Assembly (NCBI GenBank): GCA_050084985.1 | Contig: JBITNC010000002.1 | Span: forward strand, 9,548,001 to 9,612,000 | Length of the DNA stretch: 64,000 nucleotides | Direction: 5' to 3' | Origin: Nageia nagi | Lineage: Eukaryota; Pinophyta | In this document: piece after piece, positions 10,714 through 24,270 of the stretch | How positions within the stretch are numbered: the stretch's first letter is position 1 | Layout: the number at the start of each line of letters is the position of its first letter | The notes under the pieces: model-generated | Database searches by the model: none | What the model saw: the letters and a program-made list of their open reading frames with translations, nothing else | What the model was told of the DNA's origin: nothing | Translations under genes and position numbers: made by a program

Positions 10714-11700
10714 GAAGTGTCAAAAACTAAAATTTAATTTGATTGAAGGCCTTATATGCCTTGCAAAAAAATCTAAAAAAATAGAAATTTAGAATTGGAA
10801 TAAAAAGAAAAAAAACTCTTTTGTATTTTAACTCCAATAATCCTCCATATGACATTAGCATTGTAAAAAAATGTAAAAACAATAGAAAGAACTCTCATCT
10901 AGGTGTCTCCCAACCTTAACTATCTCAGCTTATCACATCCTACTTCACCAACTCTGATTTACCAAGGGATGAGATATTGGTCGAAAACGATAAGCACTAG
11001 ATCATCTAGACATCAATAGGATCATTAGACAAGGTACATACAGATCTTTGGGACTCTAGATTAATGATAGGTAGAGCCAAATCAATGATTTTTTTAACAT
11101 TGATTCATCAACATCCGATGTTAGCAAAAATTAAGAGGGAATTTGTCTTCTAAATGATGTTCTTTATCTTTGTGCATGATTTGGACTCTTTTGTATTTAT
11201 TTGTGTTTGTTTTTTGGTTGGGCACTTTTGTCCCCCCTACTTGTAGTTTTCATTGTTCTACTTTTTTAATCCCTTGGGTCATATTTGGCCCACAACGAAC
11301 ATTAATAATATTTCATTTATGATGTTTTGGGTAGAATCATTTTTTCATGAAACATTGATTAAAATAGATCAAAACTAAAATATTCATTATTTTAAATAAG
11401 ACACTATATCCTATCCTTCTCATGTAAGTTATTCTATTCCTTACTAAAAAAAATTCTCCAAGATGACACACACACAAAAATGCATAGAGTCTCTATATAT
11501 ATCAAATACAATTATAAGATAACATAGTTAGATCATTATAGGCTCCTTGCACATATTTAACAAATATTCTTAGACCACTAGTGTCATATAAGATGTTGAT
11601 TAAAAAAGATTTCAAAAATGGATGTTTTTTTTTGGCACACATAATAATATAACCCTTTTATTTAATAATAAATAAAAATTAAAAATTCTAAATAAACTAA
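10714..11700 (+). pseudogene. LINE reverse-transcriptase C-terminal fragment, copy 1
   Basis: This block aligns with 13,640-14,130 at the DNA level (shared ATTGAAGGCC, CCTATCCTTCTCATGTAAGT, and AACCCTTTT near the right end). The plus-strand reading includes NWNKKKKTLLYF and YDVLGRIIFS, like the region after the reverse transcriptase in plant non-LTR elements where K-rich and YGxEVWG-type motifs occur. A segment of about 460 bases (10,855-11,315) is absent from the other copy and looks inserted. The 5' end abuts the gypsy LTR end, as expected for a truncated LINE. Confidence 0.45.
10855..11315. mobile_element. Insertion inside LINE copy 1 (possible second LINE tail)
   Basis: The paralogous fragment reads straight through from CCATAT to the GATGTTTTGGG-like sequence, so this block is extra. 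Its right end (GGCCCACAACGAACATTAATA followed by AT-rich bases) has the look of a plant LINE 3' end. No poly(A) or clear target duplication is visible. Identity is uncertain. Confidence 0.3.
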
Positions 11701-12900
11701 TAGAATTTTACATTAAATTTGTTCCTTATATAAGAAAAGTAGATTCACTTGGGTAATATATGATCTACATTTGTTGTGTATCATGTAAGATGATTAAAAG
11801 ATTGTATGTCATTGAATCTTACAAAATTTTCCCTCCTTAACCTTTCACACATCTTTGATGTTATGAGTATATTAGTATATTAATATATCCATTTTTATGT
11901 TAGAACTATGTACACATTACTTCACGTTAACAACTACATTTTACTTGACTTCTCTATAAGATTATTTTTTACATATAGGAGTTAAGATGCTTCTCAACTA
12001 CCTTCAATATAATAGAAGTTTGATTTCCCATGACTTATGGATCTATCTTCTCAAGTAAAGTAGACTTGCCTTCTCTTGCTAAGGTTGTGATATCTATAAA
12101 GAATCAATATGCTTCTATATAACCTTGACCATAGTTTTAAGTTTAGTACCACTTTTGGAATGGCATATACAATAATTTAGTTAACTTACTGAAACTAGAT
12201 GATCCTTTCTTGGGGGAGCCCCTTATACTATTTTTATTTATTTATTTTTATTTTTATATATTTATTTATTTATTTATTTTAATTCAACTCCAAAGCCTCC
12301 AATCTAAACTCGACCAACCGATAAAGGCTATACATTAATTGACTGGGGCTCCATGTGAGAAGAGGAGTCGTTTACTTGGGAACCATACTATAATTTAAAA
12401 GAATGATAGGTTTCCATAAACAAATAAATTATATTATTAGTAATTGATATATGTAACAATTTTAGTGTAAACTTATCTTCTTCGTAAAAAAAATATTATA
12501 GTAAAATGTGTATTATTTATAATCATTGAAAAATAAAAAATATAGAATGATATGAAATATTAAGATTGTTATACTTGAAATTATATAATATATTAACTTT
12601 GTTAGATGTAAGAAATAAGTATTTTTAAGGGGATAAGGAAAATTATTTAAAACTATGAAAATATAATCTAAAAATATTATGAGAAGAACCTTAAAAAATG
12701 ATAATATATTAATATGAATAATTAGAACTTTTATCTCAAAAAGCTTAACACTTCTCTAGGATACATTATATGATATAATATTCCCATTTACTTAAAATAA
12801 TATTTCATTTAGAAAGGGAAGGCCAAACTCTATGGAATTATATAATTATTAGGATATCCCATTCACTTGTTAAACTCTATGTTATTATTGTAGGAAAATA
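11700..12900. other. Non-coding AT-rich stretch
   Basis: No gene seen. It contains a degenerate ATTT-type microsatellite at 12,226-12,281 flanked by the short inverted pair GGAGCCCC (about 12,215) and GGGGCTCC (about 12,345). Part of it may be upstream sequence of the LINE that follows. Confidence 0.4.
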
Positions 12901-13054
12901 TATATAAAAAAATGAGTGGCTTAATAATAATAAATTAAAAGCTAAATACAAGTCAATTTTAGAAGCAACTATTCAACAATTGGTGAAATTCTTATTCTTA
13001 TAATTATTATTGAAAATTATGAAAATGATAATGAAAATTATATTACTTAGTGGA

Positions 13055-13448
13055 TTTGATGAAAAAACCTTTGATAATGTTTACAATGGTAAATTTTGGA
13101 AGTGTATGCATAATTTAGAAATAACTTCTAAACTGAGATTTATAATTTATAGGCTTTAGGAGCAAGTTATCGTCAATCTCAAAAGCAATCAAGGGTACCT
13201 TGAGGAAATTAGTTGCAATATTGGAGTTAAATTAGGATACTCACTATCCTCAATTCTATTTGATATTTACGAAAATCAACTAAAAATATGTTTAGAATAT
13301 TTTTAATGCATATGTACCAAGTTTATCATCATTCTGGCAATATATGCTATAGATATTTTCATATTAGGTAAGAATTATTATGATCTTGTAAAAATATTAA
13401 TTCTCTCAAAGATATTCTAAAATATATATGGTTCAATGATTAATGTGG

Positions 13449-13514
<66 letters not shown>

Positions 13515-14080
13515 GCATATCTAAAAATATGCTTCATCCTAAAATTCTCTTTAACAATGAACCTTTAGAGGTGATTCACTTTTGTAAATACTAAGATATT
13601 AATATTAAGTAGAAACTAAATAGAAAATGAAGAGTGGAAAATAAATATTTATTCAATTGAAGGCCCATTATGACTTGTAAACAAATCATAAAAAAATGGA
13701 AATTTGGAATTGACATAAAATGAAAAACTCTTTTCTTTTGCATTGTAATCCCAATAATCTTCCATATCTATGAAGTTTGGACTAGAATCATTTTTTGTGA
13801 AACATAGAATGAAATTGATCAAATGTAAAAAAAAAATATTATTTTAAAGAAAGTACTATATCCTATCCTTCTCATGTAAGTTATTCTAGTCCAGGTTACT
13901 GAAAAATGGTCTAAGATGACAAGCATATGGATAAAGACATGGAGTCTTTATATATCACATACACTTATAAGCTAATATAGTTAGATCATCATAAGATCCT
14001 TATAGATATTGAATAATGTTTCTTAACCCACTAATATCTTAAAAGAGGTTGACTAAAAAGGTGCTCATAACTAGCATAAT
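13055..14080 (+). pseudogene. LINE reverse transcriptase fragment, copy 2
   Basis: The plus strand from 13,055 reads FDEKTFDNV, then KFWKCM, then IGVKLGYSLSSILFDIY, matching the non-LTR reverse transcriptase blocks normally written as KAFDxV and GxxQGxPLSPxLF. After an AT microsatellite the frame resumes near 13,530 with PKILFNNEPLEVIHFCKY, the region before the thumb (FxYLG). The C-terminal part at 13,640-14,080 is shared with copy 1. The DD catalytic box is not recognisable and stops are frequent. The clade (L1, RTE or other) cannot be settled by eye. Confidence 0.65.
13451..13511. repeat. (AT)n microsatellite within the LINE
   Basis: About 30 AT units interrupt the LINE pol remnant between the palm and thumb regions. 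It is a simple-sequence expansion and not a spacer array. Confidence 0.95.
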
Positions 14081-15838
14081 TTTTTATGGCATACCTAAAA
14101 ATATAGCCCTTTTTGGTAATAAGAAATAAAAGTGGCAAATTATATAAATAAAGAAATAGAAATTTTTTAGATTAATGCAAATATCAGTAATAAAATAAAT
14201 ATAGCCTACTATAAAACTATGTCTAAACCAAAACTTGAATATCCATGACAATAATAGAAATGGAAACACATACAATTAGCAATTGAAGATAAAAAAATAT
14301 ATTATTTTTAATCTATGTGAGAGTAAATCAAGTTTATAGGGTGCTCTAAATTATATGGATCATTGAACATTATATTGAGGAAAGAGTATGGAGAGAATAC
14401 TATCTCAAAGTTGTTTATGAATCTCCTTCTCAATTTTGTAATACTCTAAACCTTAATAATATTAACAATGATTAACAAACTCTATAAATAATAGTAAGAA
14501 TACTATAAAAAATAGTCACAACATCAAAAACCTTCAAGAATGGATTCTACAAGGAGAAATAACCATGAAATATCATCAAATCATTTCTAACTAATTGTAT
14601 AACATCCAAAATGAATATGGCCAACTAAAATGAAATGGACCATTCAGTTTATTGCTTAAGATATCATGATAGAATGGAATTAGCATTATACTATGATATT
14701 ACCACCCAAGCTACAATCCTAGAATGGTACTAATAGTATTCTTTCTACAGATCTAGATACCTAAACTTCTAGAATAAATCTATTTTCAAGTATAAAGACC
14801 CCTAGTGCATAAATCTCTTTTCATGGATGATCTAATTTCTAAATTTACCTATTTCAAATCATCCTTAATCTTTTTTTATCATTTCAATAGTATACTCTTA
14901 TCATTACTAAGGTATTTAGAGGTATTAATCCACTTGGGATTAACTATCTCATATTTTTCAAGTATTCTTGGGGATGTACACAATTTATTTAGGCATGCAA
15001 TTTTTTTATTAATAGGGTTTTTAAAATGGTCTCATAGTCTTTTACATAAAAAATGAAATATATTTAGTATACTCCATAAATGAAATAACCTAGTAAAGGA
15101 TGAGAAATACAATCTTTATAAAAAAATCCTTCCAAAAGAGATATTAATTTCAAAATTTTAAAAACTAGAGGAAAAATACAAATAATTATAAAGAAAAATT
15201 CTATAATATCTAGAAATGGATTTAGAGATCAATTCTTCCTCTTAAGGGTAACTCTCTACCTTATGTAGAGATCAACTAGGTATTAGAATAGGGATTAAGG
15301 ATTTGTGTAGGTCCAATAGCTCTATAGTTATCATTAGTATATTAGAGCTACATTGATTTCTTTTGTAAGAAAATATATCATCCCATTCACCATCCATTTG
15401 ATTTTTAAACACAAAAAGGGTTTATAAAGGGAAATTAATAGCTCCATACCAAGTTTGTTACAACTACCCTCCCAATCATAATATAGTTCTAGAATCATGA
15501 GCATCATGATACCTATAGCAAAACTCTTAAGCATATAAGGGACCATATTTATCTTGCTACAAGCATCTACTAGAGAATAAAAATAATTATAATTTGATTC
15601 CTTAGTAAAAGAAGAAGATACTATGTTTAGAATAACACCCTCCATGCATATCCTCTAATACCCATATTGTTTTAAGGATGAGTCTTCTTTAGTATTTTGA
15701 AACACTCTAGCTTCTTAGTTTATTATGAAATCCACTACTAATATTATCTTCACATACTTACAACTTATTTATAATCATGCGTAAATAGTGCATTTCAATG
15801 TATAAGGTTGTATCATACTTTATAAATAACATTTCATT

Positions 15839-16944
15839 AAGTGCAGGAAGATGGGTCCATTTGAAGTGGACATTTCATACTTAAAAAAAAGCAGCCTAAA
15901 ATAAAATTTTGCTACATAAAATGAAATTTTGGCCTTTAATAATCAAAATTTCATTTTTGCATTGGTTTCTTCAACCAAAAACTAAATTTTAGTTTTCAAA
16001 GATTGAAATTTGATTACATTTTAATGTTAAAATGAAATGAAATTTCATTTCATTTTAACATTAAAATATAACAAAATTTCATTTTAAAATAAAATTTCAT
16101 TATTTGAATTTAGGTGTAGGTTTAGGCTTGGAAAAGGTTTAGTGGGCCAATTTTGAAACTTGAACCTACAACTTCTTGTTCATGGCAATGGGAGTGATAA
16201 ATCATGACTTTTGATGGATGTTTGATCAAGTTTTCTAAGTAGTTTTTCATGAAATTAAAACCCATTTCATATCAAAGAGTGGAGATTATAAACATATAAT
16301 ATTTTTTATAATTTGATAATATTTTATACTTTTAAATTAATTTTCTTGGTCCTTAAACTTGAAAAATTGGGTTCTATTACTTTTTTAATAACTTTGTTTT
16401 TTGGAGGAATTATGAAAAATAAATTGTATGTGCATAATATATAGACAATTCTCTATTAAATAAAAAAATTGAAAAAAAGGATAAGTTTAGGTTAAATTAT
16501 GCTTTTCATAGGTTAGTACTTTTCAAAACAACAATTACGGAGAGTAAAAAATTATTAAAAAAATATTCATGAAGAAATTATGCAAAAATTTCTTGCACAA
16601 TATTCAGTATGTTAGGTATTGTTTTCCAAAAGGATTTTAAAAAATATTATATTTTAGGTCAAAATATGCTTTACATATAAGAGCATGGCATGGTCATAAA
16701 ATATTACATTTTAAATAGTGGATTTTAAAAGTGCCTATCATAAATAAATTTCTATCAACTGAGTATTAGAATAAATTACATATTTGAAAACTACACTCCA
16801 AGAACTACATTTTTAGCCAAGTGACATTTTTCAAGATTCCATATCTAAGGGCTTCAAAAGTTGAGATCAATTATGATCGAACCTTAAAATCAAGGAAAAC
16901 ACATCCACTTTTTTACCATTTCATGGACCCATCTTCTTTCACTT
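15839..16944 (-). mobile_element. Inverted-repeat element, family GGGTCCA, copy 2
   Basis: The left end AAGTGCAGGAAGATGGGTCC and the reverse complement of the right end AAGTGAAAGAAGATGGGTCC are near-identical, giving terminal inverted repeats with a perfect GAAGATGGGTCCAT core. Unit D2 lacks this block: there the flanks run from CATTTCATTA to ATGCCACTCC within about 30 bases near 30,030-30,075. The element has no open frame and centres on a 50-bp perfect palindrome. The other copy at 6,989-8,130 is inverted relative to it. No clean target duplication survives. Confidence 0.7.
16018..16067. repeat. 50-bp perfect palindrome
   Basis: The 25 bases beginning ATTTTAATGTTAAAATG are followed without a spacer by their exact reverse complement. 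It lies in the AT-rich core of the inverted-repeat element and could extrude as a cruciform or fold as a hairpin in RNA. Confidence 0.9.
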
Positions 16945-19324
16945 TGTATATATATGCCATTCCAACACACTATGCTAAGCTTAATACGATTCTATGAATA
17001 CCCTATGGTCTTGAGATCTAGATTACCATTAAAGTCTTCAAATGGTTTAAAAGACATTGAAACATGATTTTCTCCCCAAGCACAAATATCCTTCTCCTAA
17101 GATTATCCTTAAGGTCTCCTAGGTTTAATAATTATTAATGTATAAAAAAATCATACTCTATATCCTTTACTCCATAGATTTGTAATAAAAACATTAAGGC
17201 TAAAATCATCTCAGAGCTTTCCCTCCAAGGATACACCAAAGAAATATTGTTACTCATAAGACCCTTTATACATCTAAATGAAATGCCTAAATAGGGGTTT
17301 GAATATATTTTCATTGATCTTCTGAAAAATACTTATGAGCATCAATTTATTCTCATGTATCCACTCCATGTATTCCTTAGTTATTCTTATTCCAAATTTG
17401 GTACCACTAGTCCAAGAGAAATCTACTAACAATTTAAAATAACATATAAATACCCCTTTCTATTTCTTGATGTATCCTTGAAATTTCCAAACATAGTTGT
17501 GGTCAAGAGACCTCCCAACATGTTCTTTATTATACATGATCATTGCCATCATGGTGTAATTAGTTTTTTCATCTTCATCCATAACCAAACTTAACACCAT
17601 CATTTCCCATAAGACCTCCTTTATCAGATTACAAAATGAAAACTAGAGAGGTGCATAGTACCATTCATTGCAATTCATCATAGATAGTTTCAAATTATTA
17701 GTAGAGGTCCACTTCCACCTTACCTTTTATGGTTTGCATTTGAATTGAATATAAGGGTCTCTTGCACTTATTTAGGTTCCTATCTAAGATAATGTTAGTC
17801 TATTTATTTCACTAGAAATTGATCACTACTAGATACTTGTTTAATTTTTCATACCAAACTCTTATGGTTTATTTCAATCCATATAATAAATTTGAATCTT
17901 ATGGACCTTGTATTCATATCCTTTCATTGCAAATTAATAGTTTAGGTATTATTGTGTAGGTAAATTCCTTAAAGATATTCATTCATCAATATATTTGTAA
18001 CATCCTTCTCAGGAAGTTTTCTTTCAAGTTAAGATGAAAATACCAATAAAATAAGAATGGTGGTATATTAAATTATACATAAAAATTTATCCTCATACTC
18101 TATGTCTTATTTCTTACAACAATCAATTTAAATAAACCTTCCTTTATGCTTTTCAATTTGATCATATTATTTATACATTTCATTTTAAACCCACTTATAA
18201 TTAATTAACTTATCTTCAGTGGAGGATTGACTAACTTTCCTATCCCATTTAAAAGAATCATATGTACTCTCCATTGAAGTCCTCCACATTTTCTAAGTTA
18301 AAACTTCTTTGAAGGAAGTTCATTTTGATTTTGTAACTAAATGTAATTCATAAGAGTATTGCTATTGATTTTGCAACTAAATTATCCTAGCTCATACAAG
18401 GGTTCTTATGGTACATCACTTGATTAGTTTGAATCTGCAAAGTCTTAATATTGTAGCTAACATCATATAACTGTGGACTATTTTATTCATTGTTCCTTAA
18501 TGAAGGGTCTTATGAAGTAAGTTTTCTTTTCTTTCTTTAATATTAGTAATGAATTTAAGTATAGATGCTAAATATTTATCCAACACAAGTATCTCCCCTC
18601 TTAAGGTTCATAATTCATTGAAAACTTGCAATAAATTTTAAATTTTGTATATTTTTCAATAATTATCACTCGATTGTGGTTTCATTTTAAAAGTATCATA
18701 AAAGATGATATCTTTGGATATGATAAATATTTTTATTGATATATTCATATACATATATTTTAGATAATATTGAATAATCTAAAAAATGCATATATGATGC
18801 TCAAACTTAATTTTATATTTTATCCTTAGGAGTTGAAGCAATTTAAGTTGACATATACATTGAGATGCTTTAGGAAAAAAGGTTAATCATATTTATGAAA
18901 AAATATTAAACTTATTTTAATACTTTTCAAAACCCTATATACTTATATGCAACTTGAATTTCATTATTATTTAAAAAATTATTGGTCCCATTTTAAACTA
19001 ATAAATTTATATAATATTATTGGAGGATGTTTTATGCATTAAAGAGTTTTAATTTTTAAAAGGAATTTTCATAAGCCTAAGGTTAGCTAGCATTAGTAGC
19101 ATCAATATGATGAGTCATAATGAGTGGACAGCAAGTGTAGATTTAGATGAATCTACCATTATCAATGGTTAAGACTCAGAGACATAGGAATGTATAGGGA
19201 ATATTGTGCTACAAGAATTGAGTAGATAGTGAGGTTGATAGTGTGGGATGTAGGTTAATATTTGGTAAATGAAACCTAGAGTGGAGATGGAATGATAGGT
19301 GTAGGTTATGATACACAATATAAT

Positions 19325-19817
19325 TGAAGGAATAAACACTAACAAGATAATTCTTAATCAACCAAGATCACATGAAAGCTCATAATTACATCTAACAAAT
19401 TCACAAAGCAATCTCACAACACAAGATGTAAGTGGTTCCTTCAACTAGGAGTACATCCACTAACTAGATCTTTACTTCAATCACAAATACAACTCTCTTA
19501 CAATTCTTTTAATCTCAACTCCTACACTTCTATCCTATACCATAACTTTACTTCATAATTGGTGTATGATCACAAAGAGGGAGCCTTCTATTTATAGGTC
19601 AAAATCCCTCTTTGATCACCTTTTTATCCAATATACAAAAGTATGACATGCACATCCTTTTACCTAAGGGGCATGCTCATGACATGGAGTGTAGGACAAG
19701 TTATATTATCATACTCACTTAAATACTTAAGGTATCAAATGATACCCTTAAGTATTAATGAATTTACATAGAAAATTTAATACAAACCTTTACAATAATG
19801 CATTATACATTCCAACA
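19325..19817 (-). repeat. Copia-A 3' LTR (left)
   Basis: This 493-bp direct repeat partners 27,011-27,503. On the minus strand it contains a CTATAAATAG TATA-type motif (19,588-19,597). Several segments resemble the Copia-B LTR, for example GGAGTACATCCAC. Confidence 0.9.
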
Positions 19818-20279
19818 CTCACCCTTAAATGCAATTTTGGATAGAGCGAGTAAGAGAGAAGAAGAGAAGAAAGTAAAAGAGTTCTCCTCCAAATAGATAC
19901 AACAGAGATAAGAACCTCTTACATATTTATGAAGTAAAAAAGATCTAGTTTGAAACTACACTATTTGCCAAATACAATCATTAACCACAACCAGTTTCAA
20001 TGTACATGAAGTAGTCATCCAACTAAAGTTTTGAAGAGTCTCCAAGAGCCTACATACCTAAGGTAAATAACCTACAATCTAAAGGAACTTGCAATTCATA
20101 AGCAACTCAAATAATAAGATCAGTTGGATGCATCATATTCATATCAACAAGGATAGATGAATTCATATAAATGCTATTATAAATTGATCAATGGTGCACT
20201 ATAAGTCATCATGAAGATGCCATGCCAAAAACTTATAGTTACCTACTATATATAAAACATGTGTTGATTATCATTACAA

Positions 20280-20560
20280 AATGGAGCATGCACATACGAG
20301 TTCCTCACATATGATAAATAAATAGTCCAAAAGATACATAAGAGTTCTTCACACATGAATAACTAATAGTGCTAGATTGACCAAAAAAATAGAGTATGCA
20401 CATACGAGTTTCTCACATATGGATAACTGAATAGTGCTAAAAGACACATAAGAGTTTTTCACATATAGATAACTAAATAGTGCTATGATTAAGTCAATTT
20501 ATACAACAAGTTCCTCATGCAAAGTGAACTTACCATGAAGGTGCATAATAAAATCAACAC
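20280..20560. repeat. Degenerate tandem repeats in the Copia-A 3' UTR
   Basis: About five imperfect units carry the theme ACATACGAGTTCCTCACATATG followed by AATAGTGCTA-like sequence. The last unit contains AACTTACCATGAAGGTGCATA, matching the repeat unit in the Copia-B 3' UTR at 48.75-49.13 kb. The two arrays therefore occupy the same place in sister elements. Confidence 0.6.
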
Positions 20561-20599
20561 TATACAGCAAAAAATTCTTCTAAGGGTGAAGTTTGTCAT

Positions 20600-23150
20600 T
20601 ATAAATATGAATTCAACATAATAATTCAAACTTCACTCCCCCTTGAAGGAAACTTTACCAATCCAATAACATCTTTAACTTACAAAACTAAGCTTCTAAG
20701 AGGGGTTTAGTGAATAAATCAGAGAGTTCAAGGTGGATGGATAGTACTTCCAAGTATATGATGCCATCAAAAAACCTTCTTCTTGATAAAATGGGCATGG
20801 ATTTCCATATGTTTTATTCTCTGATAGAACATTGGATTCTTAGTCAAAAAAATAGTCAATTGATTATCTAAAAAGATCAAATATGAGTACCTTCTCATAC
20901 CTAATTTCTTTTAGAATATGCCTTAGCCAAATGGCTTTTGAGTTGAAATAGACATGGCATGATATTCAACTTCTATGGTGGAAAGAGAAATAGTAGATTA
21001 CTTCTTAAAAAACCCAAGAGATAGCACCGAACCAATGCTAAACACATACACAGAGGTTGACTTTTTATTATCTTTATCTCCTTTATAGTCAAAATCAAAG
21101 AATCTAAAAAAAACAAATGAGGGCAACTTGGAATACTTGAGAGCAAGATTCTTAGTCCTATAACATACCTTAAGATTTGCTTAACATCATTAAGATGCTC
21201 ATCATATAGTTTTTGCATAAATCATGCTATTAGATTATTGCAAAGGTAATATTTGGCCTAGATATAATCAAATACAAAAGACTACCAATTAATTACCTGT
21301 AAGCTATAGCATTAGCAAACTAAAAGTTGGAGCTTAGAGAAATAGTGATTTCAAAAGAGATTGGAATTCAATATATCTAAACTCCTCTATTTTAAACTTT
21401 TATAAGATATATGATATATACTTAGATTGACTAAAGTAAGTACAATTCTTGTATTGATACATTTGCATTCTCAAATAGTATTACAAGAGACCAAGATTAA
21501 TCATTTCAAATATTGCCTTAAGTTTGGATATGCATTCTTGAATGATTTTATCATTATTTTAGTAATTAAAAGATAATCCACATAAAGGAGAATCAAGACC
21601 ACATCTTTTCCTTTATTGAGAATATATAGATCAAAGTCAAAAAATACTTTAAAAATCTAATATCCTCAAAGTACCCTAAAATATTTCTGTACCAAGCTTG
21701 AGGTGCTTGCTTAAGTTCATACAAAGACTTCTTTAGCTTGCACATAAAAGACTCTTTGCCTTCCATGATAAATCCTTCTAGTTGAGTCATAAAGATTTCC
21801 ACATCTAAGTCACATTGAGAAATGCCCCTTTTAAAATTAAGTTAAAAAACTTTACATCTTTGAGCTATAGAAAGACAAGAAAAACTTTCAAGTAGCATCT
21901 TTGCTATGGGAGCAAAGGTTTTCTCACAATTTTCATCATATTTCTAAGCAAAACATTTAGCTACTAACTTTGCTTTGTATTTCTTAATATTGTTAACTAA
22001 ATTAAACTTGACCTTGTAGATCCACTTATTGCCAATCACATTCTTATCATTAGATAAGAAACCAAGTCTCAAGTTTTATTTTTTATAAGCATCTCATACT
22101 CCACTTTCATGGCTTCCATCTAGCACTTATGCTTAGAAACTTATTTGAAGGTTGAGGGCTCATAGTTGTTTCAATATTGGTAATTAAGGATTTGTTCAAG
22201 GTCATGCTCTTTGTTACCCTTTATGTTGAAGAATTTTATTCTATAGTGACTTATCTATATCAATATCCAACTAGTAGGAGCAACTGAAGAGTCCTCTGAA
22301 TCATCAACATTCTTATTAGAATAGATTCTTCAAAAGTTCATTGAACTTTACATCCTTTGAAATGAATACTACTTTATAAGTTGGAAAGTAAAAACTTGTA
22401 TCCTCTATGCTAACTATCATAACTCATAAAGATGTATTTTTTAGCTTTTTTGTTCAACTTCTTCCTTTTCTCAAAAATAATATAGAAGAAGGCTTCACAA
22501 CCAAATATCTTAAGGTGAAAAATGTAGGTTTTCTTCCTAATTATGCCTCAAAAAGAGTTTTACTTTGAACACCTTTTATGGACACCTATTTAAGTGTAGA
22601 TAGTAGTGCTCATAGCTTCACCCCATAAGACTTAGAAGATTACCCAACATGCATTTAGCCATCTCATAATTTTTTTTTTTCTATAACACCATTCTATTGA
22701 GAAGTGTGTTAATTGTGAATTCTTTTGATTTATACTTAGCATAATAGTCATTAAACTTATTGCTATTATATTCTCTTCTATTATCTGATCTTAACATCTT
22801 AATTTTAAGGTTACTTTGATTTTCAACAAAGACCTTAAAAACTTTAAAACTCTCAAAAATTTGATCTTTATGTTCAAATAGATACCCAAATTTTATTTAC
22901 TAAAGTTATCAATGAAGGTAAAATGTAAAATGCTTCTCTAAATGACTTAATCTAAAATAGACTCATCAAATTTGAATGCACAAGTTGAAGAAATTGAGAT
23001 GCTCTTGTTGCCTTATCTTTTCAAACTTTTATCTATACATCTTACTAAGAATGCACTTCTTGCATAGACCAATTGAAGAAGAAATCAAAGGTAAACCTTT
23101 CATAAGTTTTTGATCTTTCATGACTTGAATACTCTTATGGTTAAGGTACC
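20600..23150 (-). pseudogene. Copia-A pol: integrase, reverse transcriptase, RNase H (broken)
   Basis: Read on the minus strand, integrase traces lie at about 23.1-22.6 kb (a KMLRSDN block near 22.8 kb). Reverse transcriptase follows at about 22.1-21.24 kb, with the clear stretch GKESFMCKLKKSLYELKQAP at 21,760-21,690. RNase H lies at about 21.2-20.65 kb (LNDVKQILRYV, later MEIHAHFIKKK). Frameshifts and stops are frequent. The deduced proteins are closest to Copia-B in this window, and this copy still has the KQAPQAWY segment that Copia-B has lost. Confidence 0.75.
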
Positions 23151-23779
23151 CTAAATGATGGTGCCAAAGATTACCTTTAGAAACACACTAAAAGCAAGAC
23201 ACATCTTTGATAGAACTTGATCCATAATGTAGAGGTTATCTTTATTGATCCTTTAACCAAATGGTAAGTCCTTTCTTAATTACTAGAATTAAAATTGAAC
23301 TCAAAAGAGTACCCTTTTCTAACACTTGTAATCATGAGAGAAGATTCATCCTTACTTAAGAACATAGAGAATATTTTCAAGAACCTTTCTATGAATTAGA
23401 ACTCATTTTGTTAACAATCAAACTTCCTTTGTACTTGAAGTTAAATAGTTTTTAACAAGTTGGCCATCAAACATCCCATTTAGATAAAAAAGTGGTTTGT
23501 GTTTGCAACTTTTTATCTCTTTCTTGAAGTTATTTTATCTTTATTATTTATGTACTCGTTTTTTTTTTCTACTTGTTGTGTTTAAATCCCTATAATATTT
23601 TCTCAAACTTTTTCAGAAAGAAGTGTATTATTTTCTTTTTTAAATGATTGAATCATTGTTCTTACAAAGAATTTTTTATTGCTTTAATAGCCATACTTTT
23701 TCTCAACTTAAGAAAAGAAAATCATTTAATTTTCTTAAAAGTTTTTTAAGGATTCAAAAAAATCCCTTAGTTAAAGGTT

Positions 23780-24270
23780 TCTAAAGGAAGATGACCTCTT
23801 CTTCATTATCAAGCCTTGTTTCATAATTTTACAAAGTTTTTCAAACTTTGAAGAGAGGTTTTGAAAATATAAAAGCCCATGAACTCATCATTGATCTAAT
23901 TGCACCATAATCAACAAGTTGGTCTTAATCAATGATTTTATTCAAGTAGATAAGCCATATTTTCATCTTCTCCTTTAATGAGATTGAAGTAACTTTTAAA
24001 TATGGTAAATTTTTTTGAAAATTTGAACCAAGGTAGATTTATTTTAGCTTATCCCATGCTTATTTTGCTATGTTGAAGAGAAATATTATCAGAGCAATCA
24101 TCTAATATACATGATAAATCATGGATTTCAACTCATTTTTTTGTTTAAGCTTTTAGTGCCTTCTCATCTATAGAAGGTACAAGATTCTTATTCACTTATC
24201 TACTATAGCTTCTTTACCTACAATTTCTCTCATCAAGTTTTCAGATCTTATAGTTGAAACCATCAAAAAT
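23780..24270 (-). pseudogene. Copia-A gag (broken)
   Basis: The minus strand shows IFDGFNYKI near 24,255 and VPSIDEKALKA near 24,170, then KGEDEN near 23,975, matching in order the gag of Copia-B (DGSNFGIW, VAPTDEKALEIYN, QGEDES). Stops are common. These are the UBN2-type gag motifs of plant Copia elements. Confidence 0.65.

Larger units (their letters stand above)
14250..19324 (-). mobile_element. Degraded Copia-like unit D1 (left part)
   Basis: Together with 27,504-27,850 this is one copy of a unit whose second copy is at 28,445-32,885. Shared landmarks include GTGAGAGTAAATC (14,317 and 28,516), CATTTCATTA (15,830 and 30,025), CCACTTATAATTAATTAACTT (18,190 and 31,366) and GGAGATGGAATGATAGG (19,283 and 32,529). 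With both insertions removed the copy is about 4.3 kb against 4.4 kb for the other. The minus strand near 17.8-18.3 kb gives Copia reverse-transcriptase echoes such as LVNPPLK and LLYGLK, with many stops. It is disrupted by a 1.1-kb inverted-repeat element and by Copia-A. Confidence 0.6.

Noticed and set aside
12215-12352. Inverted pair GGAGCCCC / GGGGCTCC around an ATTT-rich tract, possibly a tiny MITE
   Set aside because: The arms are only about eight bases, have no target duplication and could occur by chance.
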